Assembly (NCBI RefSeq): GCF_000485595.1 | Contig: NW_014578006.1 | Span: forward strand, 70,503 to 96,199 | Source: Priapulus caudatus | Taxonomy: Eukaryota; Priapulida; Priapulimorpha; Priapulimorphida; Priapulidae | Direction: 5' to 3' | Length of the DNA stretch: 25,697 bases | Shown here: positions 25,576 through 25,697 of the stretch, one piece after another | Position numbering within the stretch: the first letter of the stretch is position 1 | Layout of the letters: the number at the start of each line of letters is the position of its first letter | The notes under the pieces: generated by a model | Databases searched by the model: none | The model's input: only the letters and a program-made list of their open reading frames with translations | What the model was told of the DNA's origin: nothing | Program-made: the position numbers and the translations under genes

Positions 25576-25697
25576 GTAACGCGAGGAGGGAGGTTTTTTG
25601 CATAAATTTTCGGATGGGGATTGGTGCAATATTCTCCTCTTTTTCTCCTCTCTCACTTTGAGGGCTATTCAGCTGATATTCGTGATAGGATTAATGA
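25576..25697. other. Right edge of window, unique sequence
   Basis: Clean non-repetitive sequence resumes after the array, with no UBR4 block recognised. Confidence 0.5.

Noticed and set aside
23365-25603. Long minus-strand open frames (94-484 codons), Ser/Pro/Leu/Thr-rich
   Set aside because: They run over tandem arrays in several frames at once, match no family, and exist because the repeat unit lacks stops; the underlying sequence also carries likely indel errors.
1-25697. CRISPR arrays, bacterial operons, rRNA or tRNA genes
   Set aside because: The sequence is eukaryotic with spliceosomal introns; the tandem repeats lack spacer structure and no tRNA cloverleaf was recognised by eye.

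Overview
The window is a piece of an invertebrate (metazoan) nuclear genome. It carries one recognisable protein gene, on the minus strand: the orthologue of the giant E3 ubiquitin ligase UBR4 (p600, called Poe/Pushover in flies). I reconstructed 29 consecutive coding exons (numbered E1-E29 here; E1 is the most 5' and lies at the highest coordinates) from protein similarity recalled from the human family member, splice dinucleotides and intron phase. The phases are consistent across all junctions. Together the exons hold about 4.54 kb of coding sequence, about 1,514 codons. They cover a large C-proximal block of UBR4, including its Cys-rich putative zinc-binding segment. The UBR box (upstream, N-terminal) and the C-terminal hemi-RING/UZI catalytic module (downstream) lie outside the window. 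No alignment could be run, so family equivalences are from recognition. The species cannot be named. Many short introns, polymorphic MITE-like elements and abundant minisatellites suit an outbred, perhaps marine, invertebrate.

Layout from right to left (transcription order): 25697-23232, upstream intron filled by two large purine-rich tandem arrays; 23231-20495, E1-E4 with a small hAT element and a MITE fragment between E3 and E4; 20092-18174, E5-E8; 17767-16230, E9-E12 with the Cys-rich segment; 15746-13934, E13-E16; 12419-12152, E17; 12151-7443, a very large interval holding an N gap, a second noisy copy of the E16-E17 region and a C-rich minisatellite; 7442-384, E18-E29 with a P/THAP-type inverted-repeat element at about 5.2-5.6 kb.

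Three themes stand out. (1) Several introns contain tandem copies of the adjoining exon-intron boundary itself: E6 donor, E9 donor (4-5 decayed copies), E17 acceptor (a ~90-bp VNTR), E17 donor, and E24 acceptor. These are ready-made alternative or decoy splice sites. (2) About 9.3-11.96 kb and 11.97-14.17 kb are two versions of the same locus, on either side of a 12-base N gap. They differ by reciprocal transposon insertions and VNTR copy number. The first copy is full of single-base indels, which suggests two haplotypes joined in an assembly filled with unpolished long reads. (3) Several short DNA transposons (hAT-like, Harbinger-like, P/THAP-like and an unassigned MITE family) can be delimited, some with target-site duplications.

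I found no second protein-coding gene, no rRNA or tRNA, and no CRISPR array. The long Ser/Pro/Leu-rich and Thr/Pro-rich open frames over the arrays are repeat translations, not genes.
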